From Gymnothorax reevesii (lineage: Eukaryota; Chordata; Actinopteri; Anguilliformes; Muraenidae): DNA of 64,000 bases. Each line of letters opens with the position of its first letter. The stretch's first letter is position 1. The stretch is from positions 51,501,620 through 51,565,619 of the forward strand of contig CM056583.1 in the NCBI GenBank assembly GCA_029721435.1, given 5' to 3'. The notes under the pieces were generated by a model, which was given only the letters and a program-made list of their open reading frames with translations, made no database searches and had not been told where the DNA came from. Positions 49,106 through 61,716 of the stretch are shown one piece after another. The position numbers and the translations under genes are program-made.

Positions 49106-52100
49106 AAGCAGAGTGGTCTCATTGTCCAAATCACATCAAAACAAATTTTATTTATATAGAACATTTCATGTCCTAAATTTCAAAGAGCTTTCCATGAAAC
49201 ATTTAAGAGAAATACATAAACTCAGTAAATGCGCACAGAAATATCTAACAGTTTAAAAGTAAGAGCACAGGTATAAATGCACATAAAAATGCATAAGGTT
49301 TTAAGTTAGGTTGCAAGATTTGATAACACCAACTACTCCAGGGGGAAATGGAATAGTACGCCAAGACATGATTTAAAAGTGACCAAGATATACTTATATA
49401 AAACACAGGCTTAAAAAAAAAAAAACTAAACACTAGATAAACATTTTCAGATAAATTTTTTAATGAAAAGTTAGAGTAGGGCGTGCTTTAAAACTGGCTA
49501 TTGTCAGGGAGCTTCTCAGGTCATCCGGTGGGGTATTGCAGTGACTGGGTGCACATTTTTTCCCAGCACTTGTTTGAACAGCCCAGATGAGTGACTTGAA
49601 GACCTCCCTTTTTAGCCCCTCCTCTCCACTTGAGCAGTTGAAATTCCTGCAGTTTTCTTCATTACAAACAGACTTGCTTTGCAGAGTTCACCAATACCAG
49701 CTTTGTCTGTGCGCCTTGCTCATTCCCTTGGCCTTGTTACTCTCGCTCATTGCTCGACCTCCCCATTTCACTCCCTTCTCAGCAATACTGTTCAGTAAAA
49801 TACAGTAATACTCAGCAAAAATTAATCTAGATTTGCTTGTGTATCCTCGTCATTTTAAATCAGACTTTTCAGAATGAGGGCCAGTAGACCGCTGGTTTCA
49901 CTAAATGGTTATAATTGAAAGACGGCTCCATTTTCGATTGGTTGTGAATTTAAGTGCCATCCTCGAAATTATTTAGCCAGCCCAGCACATATAACATTTC
50001 AATATGTGTATTTAGGGACTCTGGCTAGTATAGCCTGTGGATTTAGATGCATTGGTTGATATGCACTGGTAGACACACAGTGTAAGGGGCTAGTAGCTCT
50101 GTTTGCCAGCCAATCAGAGCAGAGGTCATGATCATACACGGGCTGCCCTATGAAAACAGCCTGCTCTTCAGAGGTTAAGTGAACATCTAGCAAAGAATGG
50201 CCCACAAATGCATTTTATCAGGTTTATTGCCATTACAATTTATAACGTACACTTTCGGACACCCAAGAATATAATGTAAAAAAAAAAAAAAAAACATTGC
50301 AAGGCCTTTAAACATATAATCAATACTGAAACTGGGCTGAACTGACAAGGAGCATGTTGTCAAAGTACATTAAATTATACAGTTCCCATGCTGTATTACA
50401 AAAGAACTGGACTTGTTTCAAAGGAAAATAAACAGCAATAACAAGCAAACGGGGGGAACATGACCTCAAAGGATGATACAGCTAGGGGAAAAATTAAATA
50501 TACTTGAGTCAGTAGTTTCTGAAAATGTGTGAAAAATGAGGAAGTGAAAGGACTACAAAATGGCCCAGAACTTCTGCAGACAGCCCTCATCTTCAGATTC
50601 AGATCAAGCCATTGCAAATCAACAAGGAAACAGAACACTATTTAGCTAAAATCAGTATATCACAGTAAAAAAATAGACTAGACTACTGAACCACTTGGGC
50701 TACTACACCAGCTTGGCAAGAAAATACAAATTCCACATTATCCTGCAATGAAAAAGAGACGTATGATGATGCCCAATTCAACAATGATTTCAATTAGAAA
50801 TTTCTGGAGATTTTATAGTTCTCAACTGCTGGTTGCCATCTGTCTGATTGACCAAAGCTGTCAGTAATTAGAATGTGAAATGAACTTGAGCATCTCCATT
50901 TTGGTGGTCAGTTCACTCAGTCAGTACAGCAACTGCCAATTCTTCTTATTCAACTTCTCATTCCTCCTATTTCGGCAACAGAGGAAATGGGCCTAAAACT
51001 GAAAACACAAGGCCTGCTCTGCACGGACAACAACACGTGGCATATCCTTACAAGAAAGGAAAATTCACACTCAGGCTCTCCACAAACTTTAACAGCTGCC
51101 AGTTAAGTAAATGGACCTCACATCACTGATCATCATCCTTGCATTGGTGACACTTTCAGCACAAAACAGATCTCATGACTTTGTGTAAATGCATCGGACA
51201 AAAATTTCTTATGCGAATTAGGTCTGACAAAATGTTACAAACAATGAGTCCTGTAGCCTTTTTAAAAGCGCTGCATCTATTACTTAGACTAATCATGAAA
51301 ACCAGATTAAAGTAATGAACACATTTCTGACTCCAAGCATTATCAAGCATCATGCATTAATGTTGCACTTAGCCTAATGAACAGAAAAAAATGAAATGCA
51401 TGAAAATATAAATATTTAATGTGACACAATAAATAAATTGCTAGAGGATTCAGACCTATTGATCGATTACCTATCTGGAATACAAGCTTCAGGAATAAAT
51501 CCCAGCATGGCCAGTTTGAGACGATACAAAGAAATAAAAATTATTTTTGCTTTGCGTATCAGTGTAATGTTCACCTACCTTACACAGCATTTCAGAAAGG
51601 CATAGATTAGTTACATAAAGAGGCTCCTTAGCGGATGTATTTCTAGGCTAATATGCTGCCCAGAAACAGCACCTTAGTGGGGGACAAAGTCGGGGGATTC
51701 GTTGGGAAACCAACACACTGCAGAAAACACCCCTCATTATGGCAAAGCCAAATTTAAATTTAATTAATATTGGAGATGGACATGAATGTTAAGTCCCAAT
51801 GCAAAGGAATTAGCTGAATTCAACAATACGCTTTTAAGGAAACTGTAGCCTTCCTGTTTCAGAGTTGCAACAGGGTTAGCCTCGCTTATGCTCTTAGCAC
51901 GTGTTAAGACCGCTTCATCGAGCCAAGATTGGTGTCATCGGTGATAAGTGTGCCTGATCTAAAGGGAGCAGAACAGCCAGCACCTCCTGTAGAGGTTTGG
52001 CAGCCAAATCCACATTTAATGAGAAGGAACTGCTGTGGGCTTACTAGGGCGATGAAAGCGTCACCTTGGGACAAACACCATCACTGATGCCGTGATAACT

Positions 52101-52323
52101 GATTGCTTCTGGGCAGCACATGGGCTGTGGCTCAAAAGTAAAGCCAGCAATACTAAGCTGGCTGATTTCAATTGGCTCCAGTCTCCTGCATAGACAAGGT
52201 CTTGTCTGCTGAGATACAGGGGCAAAGACTGAACCAAAACATTTATTCAAATTGCAAAACATCCCTAACTAATAGCATACAGGCAGAATTTAGAACACTG
52301 CCATCTAGACTGATATGAGTTGT

Positions 52324-52665
52324 AGGCGCTGGGCAATATATTGAGATGGAAAGTAAAATATCTTCACAGATTTTGGATATTGTAATATCGTGATGCAAGT
52401 GTTGGCTTCTTTGGTTTTAAAAGCTGCATTACAGTAAGGGGTTGCATTCTTATGCTCTAACTAATCTATTGTAGCCATTACCTGCACCAGCTTGGTCGCG
52501 ATATCAACATTACTAATAAATGGTAATCAAAAATATCATTGTGTAAATATTTCGTGAAAGCACAAACATTTTTCCCCAATAATGTCGGCGAAATATCGAT
52601 CGAGGTATTCACTGAAGAAAAATAAAAATTGAGATATTACATTTTGTCCATATCATCCGGCCCTA
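52324..52665. mobile_element. MITE with GGGC(T)GGGCAATAT-type ends
   Basis: The left end AGGCGCTGGGCAATATATTG pairs imperfectly with the reverse complement of the right end, TAGGGCCGGATGATATGG. The AT-rich interior, with many ATATCG/CGATAT words, matches a MITE type I know from fish genomes. Confidence 0.65.
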
Positions 52666-53385
52666 ATGAGTTGCATTATCATGATGTTGACGGCAAAATC
52701 GCAGAAATAATTTTACCATTTTTCATCCCTCACTAGCATTTCTTTCATTTCTGCTGTGCCAGAGGTCATAAAAGGCCTTAGTCCTTATAAATTCCAATAA
52801 TTATTTCCAACAAGCGTGACTGAAGTTATAAGCTAAACAAAAAAAGACAAAGGTTGTATAGACCTGCTATAATAGGAAAGTGCCTCTGAATTGCACCATT
52901 GTGTGTTCAAACCATTGCCTCAATGATAAGGAAAATATTTTTTCCTATTTAAACATGCAATAAGCCACAGTTAACTAGCATAAATATCCAGGAAATTCTT
53001 ATTTAGTCATTTAGGCCAACATTAAGTGTTTTCAAGGCAGTACAGCACCATGTAGGGTGACCAGACATCCTAATAACATCAGGAGGGCATCAATTTTAAT
53101 AGCCATGTCCCACTGTGTACAAGTATGAATTCTTCCATGAATAAATCATTTGAAGATGCCTAATGACATCTTTTAATTCCTTCTTTTCCATCATATTAGG
53201 CCTGCACACTCAGATGTAGGCTGTGTTATCACATGGCCTTTTTAGCACAAAACATCACCTACTTGATAGCTTGTAACAAGAATTTTTTTCAAAGACCGAC
53301 AAAAAACAGCTGAGCCAACCTTTTTCTGACGAGAGTCTGGACCCTGGTTCCAGATAGAAACAAGTATTTGCCACCAACATGTCTC

Positions 53386-53630
53386 TGTCCCCCGCCACAA
53401 AATGTGAAATCGTGTCAAAGTGAGCAATCTCTCGATGTCACCTTGAGAGGGATGCAAAGGTCACCAAAATGGACTGGCGCCGGGGTATCACCCTATTACA
53501 TGTTGACATGAAATTTGAAGAAAATCCGTCAATTCGTTCTTGAGATATCTCGCTGACAAGGATTCGGGACGGACGGACGGTCGTGAATACTATGTCCCAC
53601 CGCTTTGCACGTTCCGTGGGGCGGGGGACA
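53386..53630. mobile_element. 245-bp hairpin-ended element (TGTCCCCCGCC ends)
   Basis: It starts TGTCCCCCGCC and ends GGCGGGGGACA, an exact 11-base inverted pair. The interior has TTCTTGAGATATCTCG and then GGGACGGACGGACGGTCGTG close to the right end. No ORF was found. Confidence 0.75.
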
Positions 53631-55728
53631 ATGAAGCAAGAAATTGTGCACGTATTTGGGCTAGCACCATGAAAGAACAAATTAGCTAGCTATACGTGTT
53701 GCACATTGCGGGACCAATTTTTTGCATGATGTCACAAAAAAAAAATAAAATCAGGGCAAGCCAGTCCTTATTTGAAACTGCACGGTGCTAAAATGCAGTC
53801 AGAAGCTAAAGAACAAATGCCAGAAAATAATTTCTCGAGTACATTTCCCGTTCCAGCAACAATACATTGTAATATCACAGTGGTACAGGGGCATAGGAAA
53901 GAAACATGGCTGCATATTGTGTCTATTTTTAAAGCACACAGAAATCAGTGACCTCCTTCAACACAACCCATTCATTTCTAAAAGTCAACATGCAAGACAT
54001 AGAATCTTTTGAGCAGATACAGCAGTTTCATAATTTAAAATGTCTGAGCCCATTTCAAGCGGATAACCGCCCTCACGCCGAGCAAGGTCATTCGGGGGAG
54101 GAGAGTTCACCTCTCCTCTCATCAACAAAAAGCGGCCAAAGTGTGAACACAGCCCGCCTTCTGGGCTCCTGTCAGTAAACAGGAGCGTGGAGGCACAGCA
54201 CGTGCAAGGATCCTCCTTCCAGACACAGCACTCCAAGACACAAGGGGAGCAATGAGGATCAGCCCCTGTCAGGTTGGATTCTCAGGGCACACACAGCCAC
54301 TCAAGCCTGTGTGTCTCGTTTACCCTCCATTTCAGCCTACGCTTCGTTCATTGTTAGTTTGTTTCAATTATGCTGGGCCCACTCAATTGAGAACCCAGAA
54401 ACACAGCAAAGACAAAATGGGCAGCGCAGGCCAAGTGGGGTACCTGCCTCTCAGCCCCTGAGGAAGACTCCACAGCAAACTGACATCCAGATGGGCTGAT
54501 TCAAAACAGCCACTCGTCCCAGACTAAGTACACTGGGGGAAGCCGATGCACTACTCACCCTCCAGAAATGTCCAGAGCTACGCAAGACACAGAGCTGCTG
54601 TCCAGTTACCTTTCATGGAGTAACCTACTCATCTAATTCAGTGTTTCAGTGCAAGTAAAACTGTAGATCAAAAATGAGATCCAAATCCCAAGATTATTTT
54701 AATTATTTGCTTTTACTGAATCAAATAACGTGAAAAAGTTCATCGGCTACTTCTAAAAAAATAAGGCCAACAAACCATCTGATCAGGAGGATAAATCATT
54801 CCCACATCCATTAAGTGTTCCCAGAAGGTGAGCAAAAGACAGATTATATTGGCTTCATACGGACCCAAGTGGTGGATTGGGAAATTATCTTGTTGGCATT
54901 GGATATTGCTTGCAGTGCTGGACAGCTTTGTCTCCAACTGGTTCAAAAAAAAAAAAAAAAAAAAAAATCTGCCTGCGCACAGACACAGCAGCCAATCAGT
55001 GACCTTGGTGCAGAGTTGTTTATTTGTCCATTATCTGAGTATTAATATAGCAAAAAACCTAGTTTGGCTGCAATATTTTTGATGCATTTGGCAAAAATAG
55101 GTGCAAACCAGAATTTGTCAACTTCTGGGGATGACTGGTGTACCAAAGCACACAGTCAGTCTTCGGCCCCAATATACTGCAAGTTCCTTTGACTCTGCCT
55201 CTTTCCAACTCACTCTCTTCACCACCAGGTGTGTTTTTCTATCTCCTCAAACCCTGAAAAAGGATAAATTCCTCTTCCAGCATCAGAAATCTCCTTCTCC
55301 CTCCAACTATATCAGCTCATCTCCTTTTCATCATCCTGTCCAACGATGCCATTTATCCCCAAGGTCTTCAGATCTGTTTTTTTTTTTTTTTTTTTTTTTA
55401 AATTTGCCCTCACTCCCTCTCCTACTCACATACACACATACCGTGTCAAACAATACCAATAACCCACCCCCATCCCCACCCACTCAAAACACTTCCAGTC
55501 ATGCCGTCAAAATCTCACCTATCTGCTGGCCGGCTCAAATTTGGCTCGACGAGAATTTGACAGCGCACCGCTATCCCAACACCGCCGAATTTGCTTAACA
55601 TCACCAACTGATAAAGAGCATTGTTTAGTTACGTCTGTTATTTAACCCGCCTTCACAAGATGTGCTCTGAACAGCTGCATTAGAACCAGTGTTGGCCCCA
55701 ACAACCTCTCAAACAACCAATCATGCGT

Positions 55729-55838
55729 ATCGTCCCATGAATAACAAGTCGCAAGTGACATTTTCTAGTACTACTGGTGCAGAAAAACAGGTTTCATCAG
55801 GATTGTCACTTGCGACCTGTTGTTATTCATAGGACGAT
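55729..55838. repeat. Foldback element, ~35-bp arms
   Basis: The left arm ATCGTCCCATGAATAACA... GTCGCAAGTGACA and right arm TGTCACTTGCGAC...TGTTATTCATAGGACGAT are near-perfect inverted copies around a ~40-bp loop. Confidence 0.75.
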
Positions 55839-58322
55839 ATCACTATCAAATCAATGTCTTCTATACGTCAAATCCTAATTTATGTAAAATGGACAGTTTC
55901 CCAGGAAATGCAATTTTATAAGCTTGAAAATATTCTGTACTACTGCTTCAAAGAGAGAGACAACCCCTAAAACTGCAATGTTACCGTGCGAATTTCAAAC
56001 AGCGATGACAAAACTAATGATGTTGCTGCTAACGACATTAATGCTTCACTCCACGGACACCAATACTGCATGGCTTGTCAAAGCGGTAATCCCCTTAGAA
56101 CAAATGCAGCCATCCTAAAGCGCCTTACAGTACAGGGTGCCTGCGAAACGTTATTCTCATTCACCCTGCATGAGGGTAATTTGCATTATCCTTCTTTATC
56201 ATCTTTTATCAAAACAAACATTGTCCAATGAGTTTAATATTTTCTCCATCAGCAATCTGACAGCCATTCATTCATCACATCCTAATATTTTAATATACAA
56301 TTGTATCACCTTGTTTACTAAAAGCATTCCCATAATTTCCTTAGGGCATTAGACAGTATTCTGAATGCTAAGTGTACCCCAGTGCACTTAGACCAAGTAA
56401 AACACCAGACTGAAATTAACAGCCATCAACGTCGCAATAAAGCATTTCAAATAGGAGCTACCAAAATCAAAACAATAGGTGCTGCACAGTATCTGCTAGC
56501 AAGTCACTTTGGGTTCAGAAAAAATAAATTCAAATATTAAATGATTCATCACTCTTGTTTAAGCTGAATGCATAAACCACCTCCAACATGTCTAGCATTG
56601 TTGAAAATGCAGACAATCTACGAAACACAGGAACTAAAACATCCTTTTGCTTTCAGCTTAAAGATGTTTATATTAAGAGTTTAAGTTCAGCCCACATTTA
56701 TCATACGCCAAAAATATATTTACCAACCACTTACTATTAGGCCTACACTGTACAAAACAAGGTTTAGAATGGCCTAATATGCACTGCAAACTGACAGGTT
56801 TTAAAAAGACATCAAAGTAGTCAGGAAAAATGTTTCATTTGGTATATGGCTGGTCCCTTTATTTTCCTCAACCAAAACACGTCAAACTGATTAGCACGCT
56901 AAGTTAGCGCTAAGTACTTCAGGCAAATTTGAGAGACTAACTGACCGAGAGAATAATGATCTTTTCAGTGAGAATGCAAGACTGACAAAACCGAAGGAAA
57001 TGATCACCAAGATGATGCCCGTGTGTGTGCACATTCTTTTGTGACTCAAAGTGCACGTGTGTATGTATTAGAGTCAGAATGAGTGTTTGACTGCACACTA
57101 AACTATGAATGTGTTCAACTATGGAAAATATCTAGGCAAATATGACACAAACAAGATGAGATATTCTCCAAGCTGCTGATGCAGCACAGAATTTTACAAA
57201 AAAGGGTTTCATACAAAATAGTTTTTCTTTTACCAAAACTACCAATACCTAAACACTGAACCATTTATGATTATTCAACAGCTTTTCAAAGAGCAGGCCT
57301 CTCAAAGCAGCGTACATTTCATGTTTGAAAGTGAAGTGCCATTGCTGATGAGAACATGCCCATCATCATCATTCAGAGGTACACTTTAAGTCTGAAGTGA
57401 GAACATAGAACAAAGCACAATTACATTAGAATTTTACCTTTCTCTGTTCAGATATTTACACAACTTTTCCAAATTTCCATAAAAACCATCACAACCAAAA
57501 GCAATCATCTGGAGAGGACAACATAAAATATGTGAGCATAGGCCTAGCAGACAAACTTCGGTCTACCTCGATAAAATTCTTTCCGAGGTGAACAGAGTCT
57601 GCCTCAAATCTTCAGTAAACCTCAGTGTATTCAAAGTTTTTATTGGAATTTCAGAAAAAGGTGCACTCTCGGTTTTTAGGTGCTATTAGTGAGGGATACC
57701 CAAAAATTGGCCAAATTGGTGTCCATCATTGATTTTCTGCTATTTTCTGCCACAGGGTATGAATAACATTCAAAACATTTTTTACAGGCAAACAGTCAGC
57801 CTTGTAGTGAATGTTCAATAGGCCGTCATCACGAAATTTGCAGGCCAACAGCATGCACGCGTCTCTAATTCTTAATTGAGCAAAATGGGTGCCACTTGCT
57901 CGTACCAGGTTTCATTTAACACAAAAGCCAACATTCATTCAGGCTTCCCGTCTTACACATGTAAAATGGGCACCCTTAATAAAAATAATTAGTTTCACAC
58001 ACCCCCACCCCTTCTTAATTTTATTGAGCAGTTGGCCCGGCAAGTATACCACAACATTTGGTTCCTCCAATGCCTGAGTGCCCCAATGCCAGAGCGGAAC
58101 ACTGAACAGACGTTTTGCAGAGGCAGACCTCCCGTCACCCTTGTTTACCCCGCCCGGCTCATTTCCAGTAAAATGCAAATAGCTTAAAAGCAGCCGAAAA
58201 TGAACACCGCGAAATTACACTTTAATCAAGGGCACGGCCTCCGCTGCATCTAACTCAGTAACTAATAGCTAGCTTCGATTTTTGGCGCAGAATACAGCGC
58301 ATTTTACAGCCAACCCGCGTAA

Positions 58323-58484
58323 AGCCGCTTCCACACCGGACGCGGAACGATTTTTTTGCACTACAGATTACATTCAAAGTCAACACAAAGACGCGAATAC
58401 ACGCGTTGTTTCGCTTCTTTGCGTTGACTTTGAATGTAATCTGTCGTGCGGAAAATTCGGTTCGCGTCCAGTGTGAAAGCGGCT
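58323..58484. mobile_element. Foldback MITE, copy 1 (162 bp)
   Basis: It is essentially all inverted repeat. It begins AGCCGCTTCCACACCGGACG and its end, reverse-complemented, reads AGCCGCTTTCACACTGGACG. The match runs through CAGATTACATTCAAAGTCAA. The two arms are about 65-70 bp around a short apex. It lies in intron 1, about 0.9 kb downstream of exon 1. Confidence 0.88.
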
Positions 58485-58774
58485 GAAGAGTGCAAACCGC
58501 AGATGCCTTGTAGGCTGCAAGCCACGACTAAACTAGTCAATTGTCGTGCGCAACTCACTTCAAAGATTAAATTTAATTAGCCGACAATTTCATTTTTCAG
58601 TTTCAACAGCGCTAATGTTGATTTTTTTAAGGTCTCTGCGCGAAGGGGGCTCCGAAACGAGGTGGTTGTGGTGGTGTTTTGTTTTTTTTGAACGATCTGA
58701 AGAACAGACTGTGGGAGGACACAGCTAGCTAACGTTACCAACTTCAATGCATTCGGTTAACCAATCGTGTCATA

Positions 58775-58931
58775 AGCCGCTTTCACACCGGACGCGAAAC
58801 GAATTTTTCGCACGACAGATTATATTCAAAGTCAATGCAAATGTAAAGACGCGACATTCGCGTATTTGCATTGACTTTGAATGTAATCTGTCGCACGAAA
58901 TATTCGTTTCGCGTCCGGTGCGAAAGCAGCT
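58775..58931. mobile_element. Foldback MITE, copy 2 (157 bp)
   Basis: Same family as copy 1. The left arm begins AGCCGCTTTCACACCGGACG and the right arm, reverse-complemented, begins AGCTGCTTTCGCACCGGACG. About six mismatches occur over 68 paired bases, with an apex around ACGCGACATTCGCGT. No clear target duplication was found; the flanks are TAA/TTAA-like. It lies about 0.5 kb downstream of exon 1. Confidence 0.88.
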
Positions 58932-59420
58932 TAATTTAGCAGACCATTACCAACGGATCATTAAATCTTGCAAAAATGATGGCCAATGCAGTAGCGAGCC
59001 TCCTCAAGTGGGGCATCAGGAGAGCCAAGAAAAGATGGAACAAAATTGGCTAGATATTTAGCTGATATTTTTCATTCAATTCCAGCATTTAAACAGCAGT
59101 TATGATGATGACAACGGTCTAATAACGGGGGGAAAAATAAACACGCACACTGATTAATCACATCATCTTGACGATCATATTTGTCTTCGTTTACAAGCTC
59201 ACGGGCATCGGTTTGACCATGCCATTTTTAATTTAGTTTTTTTTTTGCCACAGACCCACTGTACTGACAATGGGCCTCGTCAATGTTTGATCCTTGTAAC
59301 AGGTTAGCAAACGATGTCCTAAAAGAATGACAGGTTGCCCAACATGGTACATAATGCTGCCTCTCCAATTTCTCACACTCACTAACATTCAATCGCGACA
59401 ATATGGGCGAGTAACGTTAC

Positions 59421-59533
59421 CTGGGTTCAGGGAGGATGATTTTCTTACTCGCCCTGGCAGCTGGAGTCGATTTACTCTTCTCCATCGCCATCAAATAACT
59501 GACATCGGCGAGAACTGCTTCGAGGTCCGCCAT
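59421..59533 (-). CDS. grk3: GRK3 coding exon 1 (start codon, residues 1-37)
   Basis: This is the first coding exon of G protein-coupled receptor kinase 3, a serine/threonine kinase that phosphorylates agonist-occupied receptors at the plasma membrane and so promotes arrestin binding. It begins [20 protein letters not shown] and ends in ILPEP plus two bases (AG) of Ser38. The GRK2/GRK3 family starts with essentially this sequence, which fixes the ATG. In this family the first ~20 residues form the helix that docks on active receptors. The donor is GTAACG and the intron is phase 2. Residues 1-37 alone do not separate GRK2 from GRK3; exons 3 and 4 do. The codons upstream of the ATG stay open for at least 100 bases, but family length argues against an earlier start. 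Confidence 0.96.
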
Positions 59534-59537
59534 CTTC
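59526..59537 (-). promoter_or_regulatory. TISU / YY1-like initiator at the grk3 start codon
   Basis: The minus strand reads GAAGATGGCGGA with the start ATG inside. It matches 11 of 12 positions of the TISU consensus (SAASATGGCGGC), which also binds YY1 and is typical of TATA-less genes with very short 5' leaders. The last base is A because the third codon is GAC (Asp). Function here is inferred from the motif. Confidence 0.6.
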
Positions 59538-61716
59538 GACTCTTGATCGACCGAATCGATACAACAGCAGCCGTGGGAATGTCCAGAGAGATACAGAAAC
59601 CAGTGTCCAGCGGAACACGGGACGGCCGAAATCCAATTATCACGGGGTGAAAGAGATCCAAGAGGGGACGATGAAATGCGGGGAGTCGGAATCAGAGGAT
59701 GTCCTTTTCTCTTTCGAGTTCCAAGACTTAAATTATCACAAAAACAGACATTTTAACTGACGAAAAACATACACCTTGTACACGGGAAGGGGCAATTTAG
59801 TCACCGATTCCACGCGGGTTTGATCTTTTTTTTTCCTGCAATGAGAGGATTTTGCAGAAACCGCATATGATTAACTACCGTCCGAAACGGTCGCCAAATT
59901 TAACCAGTTGGCACAAATCTCCAGATGCTAATCAAATTTTCAGCAAATTTGCCTTCAATGACCCTCGTTAACACTGTTCAACGCATAAGACCCGTCTCTC
60001 AGTAATAGCTCGGTTGATTAACTAGCTGTCTTGATAGCGAGCTGACAGTCAGCACCAGTAGCTCAGTTTAATAATGTCACGGTTAAATCCAGACGGAGAA
60101 TTTATGTACAGCGCAGATGGACCGGGATCGGATAACGTTAATCAAAATTAGGCCTGTTGACACAAGACAATATCGCAATCTTGTCAACTGGAAATGTTGC
60201 CGGTCAGTGCGCCCATACGAAAATAAAACAATAAGATGCAGTAGCTAGCCTATCGCCACTGTTCAATATCTCCACATCAAATGCATTGCCGAATTGCACA
60301 ATTCATCGGGGAGTGCAGCTTCAATAGCAAGCAACAAAATGCAAACAAACAGAACGCCAATTCAACGAATTAAAATTAAAAGAATATAAAATTCATCCTA
60401 GGATGTTTTCCTTGCGTCGTTTCCGTTGCTTGCTTCCTGTATCGCCAATCTCTCAAAATGCACCGAGAGCAGGCATCGGCAGCTATGAGTTTATCTCACT
60501 GGTATTTGCCTTTATCGTAAATCACATGTGGATAATCTGCCTGATATGACACATCAACAAACACGTAGTGTAGGGATTTTGCGGAGTTAAACTACTGAGG
60601 AGAAATACAAGCGCTTCTCCATTTTCTTGTTTGATAGCTAAAGGGGTTGAATTAACGTTACTGGCCGTTGCTCGACTCGCCAGCTCGCACTCGCCAGCCA
60701 CCACCACCTATTACCACTGCAAGGAAGCCAGCTACTTAAGTTCAAAATGAAAGCAATCCTTCAATGGCCAGCCTTTCTTCTTTTATCGTATGCAGATTCA
60801 CTCCGGCACAACGCTGACTGGATTAACGAGAACAACCAAGCTACTGACAGAAAGCTAACAGAGTCAGGTCTATTTTCTCATGCCTTATGGTTTCTTTCTT
60901 TTTTTCTTTTGCAAGCTATCGTTTTTTTCGCATATGGTGGTTAGAGGGGGAGGGGACAATTGAAAAGGGAAATTAGCTCGCAGGCTAGCTAACAGACTAG
61001 CTAGCTGCCTAGAAACGGTAATGTTACTTGGCGGTCTCCCTCTTGAACGACTTCTCTCTCTCTTCTTATTTTCTTGGAGACAAGAGACGGAGGAAATTAG
61101 TCCGAGTTCAAGTTTTTAAAGCAAACGTTAGCTCTTGCGAAACTTCATTTTCCCTTCTCGATCCATGCAAACAGCACTCAGAACTTGTCACAGAGTCCAG
61201 CCAGCCAGAAAATATGGCTAGCTTAGGCTACAATAAAATCAACGACCGGTCCCCTTAAATGCGCAGCATTCATTTTATCCGCCTTCAATATCTATCCCGA
61301 ATTCTGCCCCTCTGACATCGGTAATGTTGCTTTTCCTCCTGAGGACAATTTCCTCTTGTCCGAAGCATCCGTACTTGGGGCGCTGCTGTCTTTATAGGAG
61401 TCACAACTGCTGCTCGATCGAAGTAAACATCAATAGGTTTCTTCGTTTTCTCCCGCTCTCTCCACTGCCCCTTATTTCTTGCAAGTATCGTAAAAATCGA
61501 AGATCTGTTCCGTCCTCTTTAATCGTGTGAAACTGCAGGCCGGTCCTCACCACGCTAGCGCGTCCGGTGTGTATCGCTGCTGTGAGGCAGTGTATTCTCG
61601 CCAGGCACTGTGAGAGCCCCACTTCCTCCTATGTACGAGCGCTTTGTAAAATACGGACCTGGATTAGTAAAAACGGGAATGCATAATCGGAAGTGTTGGT
61701 GGTAACAGAAAAGCAA
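59534..61716 (-). promoter_or_regulatory. grk3 5' flank: probable TATA-less promoter region and leader
   Basis: This is the sequence immediately 5' of the grk3 start codon in transcript sense. No TATA box is placed convincingly near the ATG. The region has more CpGs than the introns but is not a strong CpG island by eye. ETS-like CTTCCTG words occur near 60435. Short ORFs on both strands, such as the one at 60747-60944, resemble no family I recognise. No known mobile element was recognised before 61717. The exact transcription start cannot be read from sequence. Confidence 0.45.

Larger units (their letters stand above)
39121..59420 (-). other. grk3: grk3 intron 1 (20.3 kb)
   Basis: The boundaries are donor GTAACG at 59420 and acceptor GTAG at 39121. 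Recognised contents are listed separately: hairpin-ended elements at 40014, 46478 and 53386, a 142-bp tandem repeat at 41286, a V-SINE at 43095, a hAT fragment at 45100, a minisatellite at 48364, a MITE at 52324 and foldbacks at 55729, 58323 and 58775. Poly-A and poly-T runs occur near 54946-54967 and 55377-55400, and another poly-A near 50280. I see nothing supportable in 41.8-43.0, 43.5-45.0, 49.2-52.3, 53.7-55.7 or 55.9-58.3 kb apart from low-complexity sequence. Confidence 0.9.

Noticed and set aside
55101..55598. 165-codon plus-strand ORF
   Set aside because: It runs through a poly-T tract and low-complexity CT-rich sequence and shows no family resemblance.
59327..59650. Plus-strand 107-codon ORF covering grk3 exon 1
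   Set aside because: It is the antisense shadow of exon 1; the minus-strand frame carries the conserved GRK N-terminus and splice site.
60747..61258. Divergent upstream gene sharing the grk3 promoter
   Set aside because: The plus-strand ORFs are short, unlinked by convincing splice sites and unlike any family I know.
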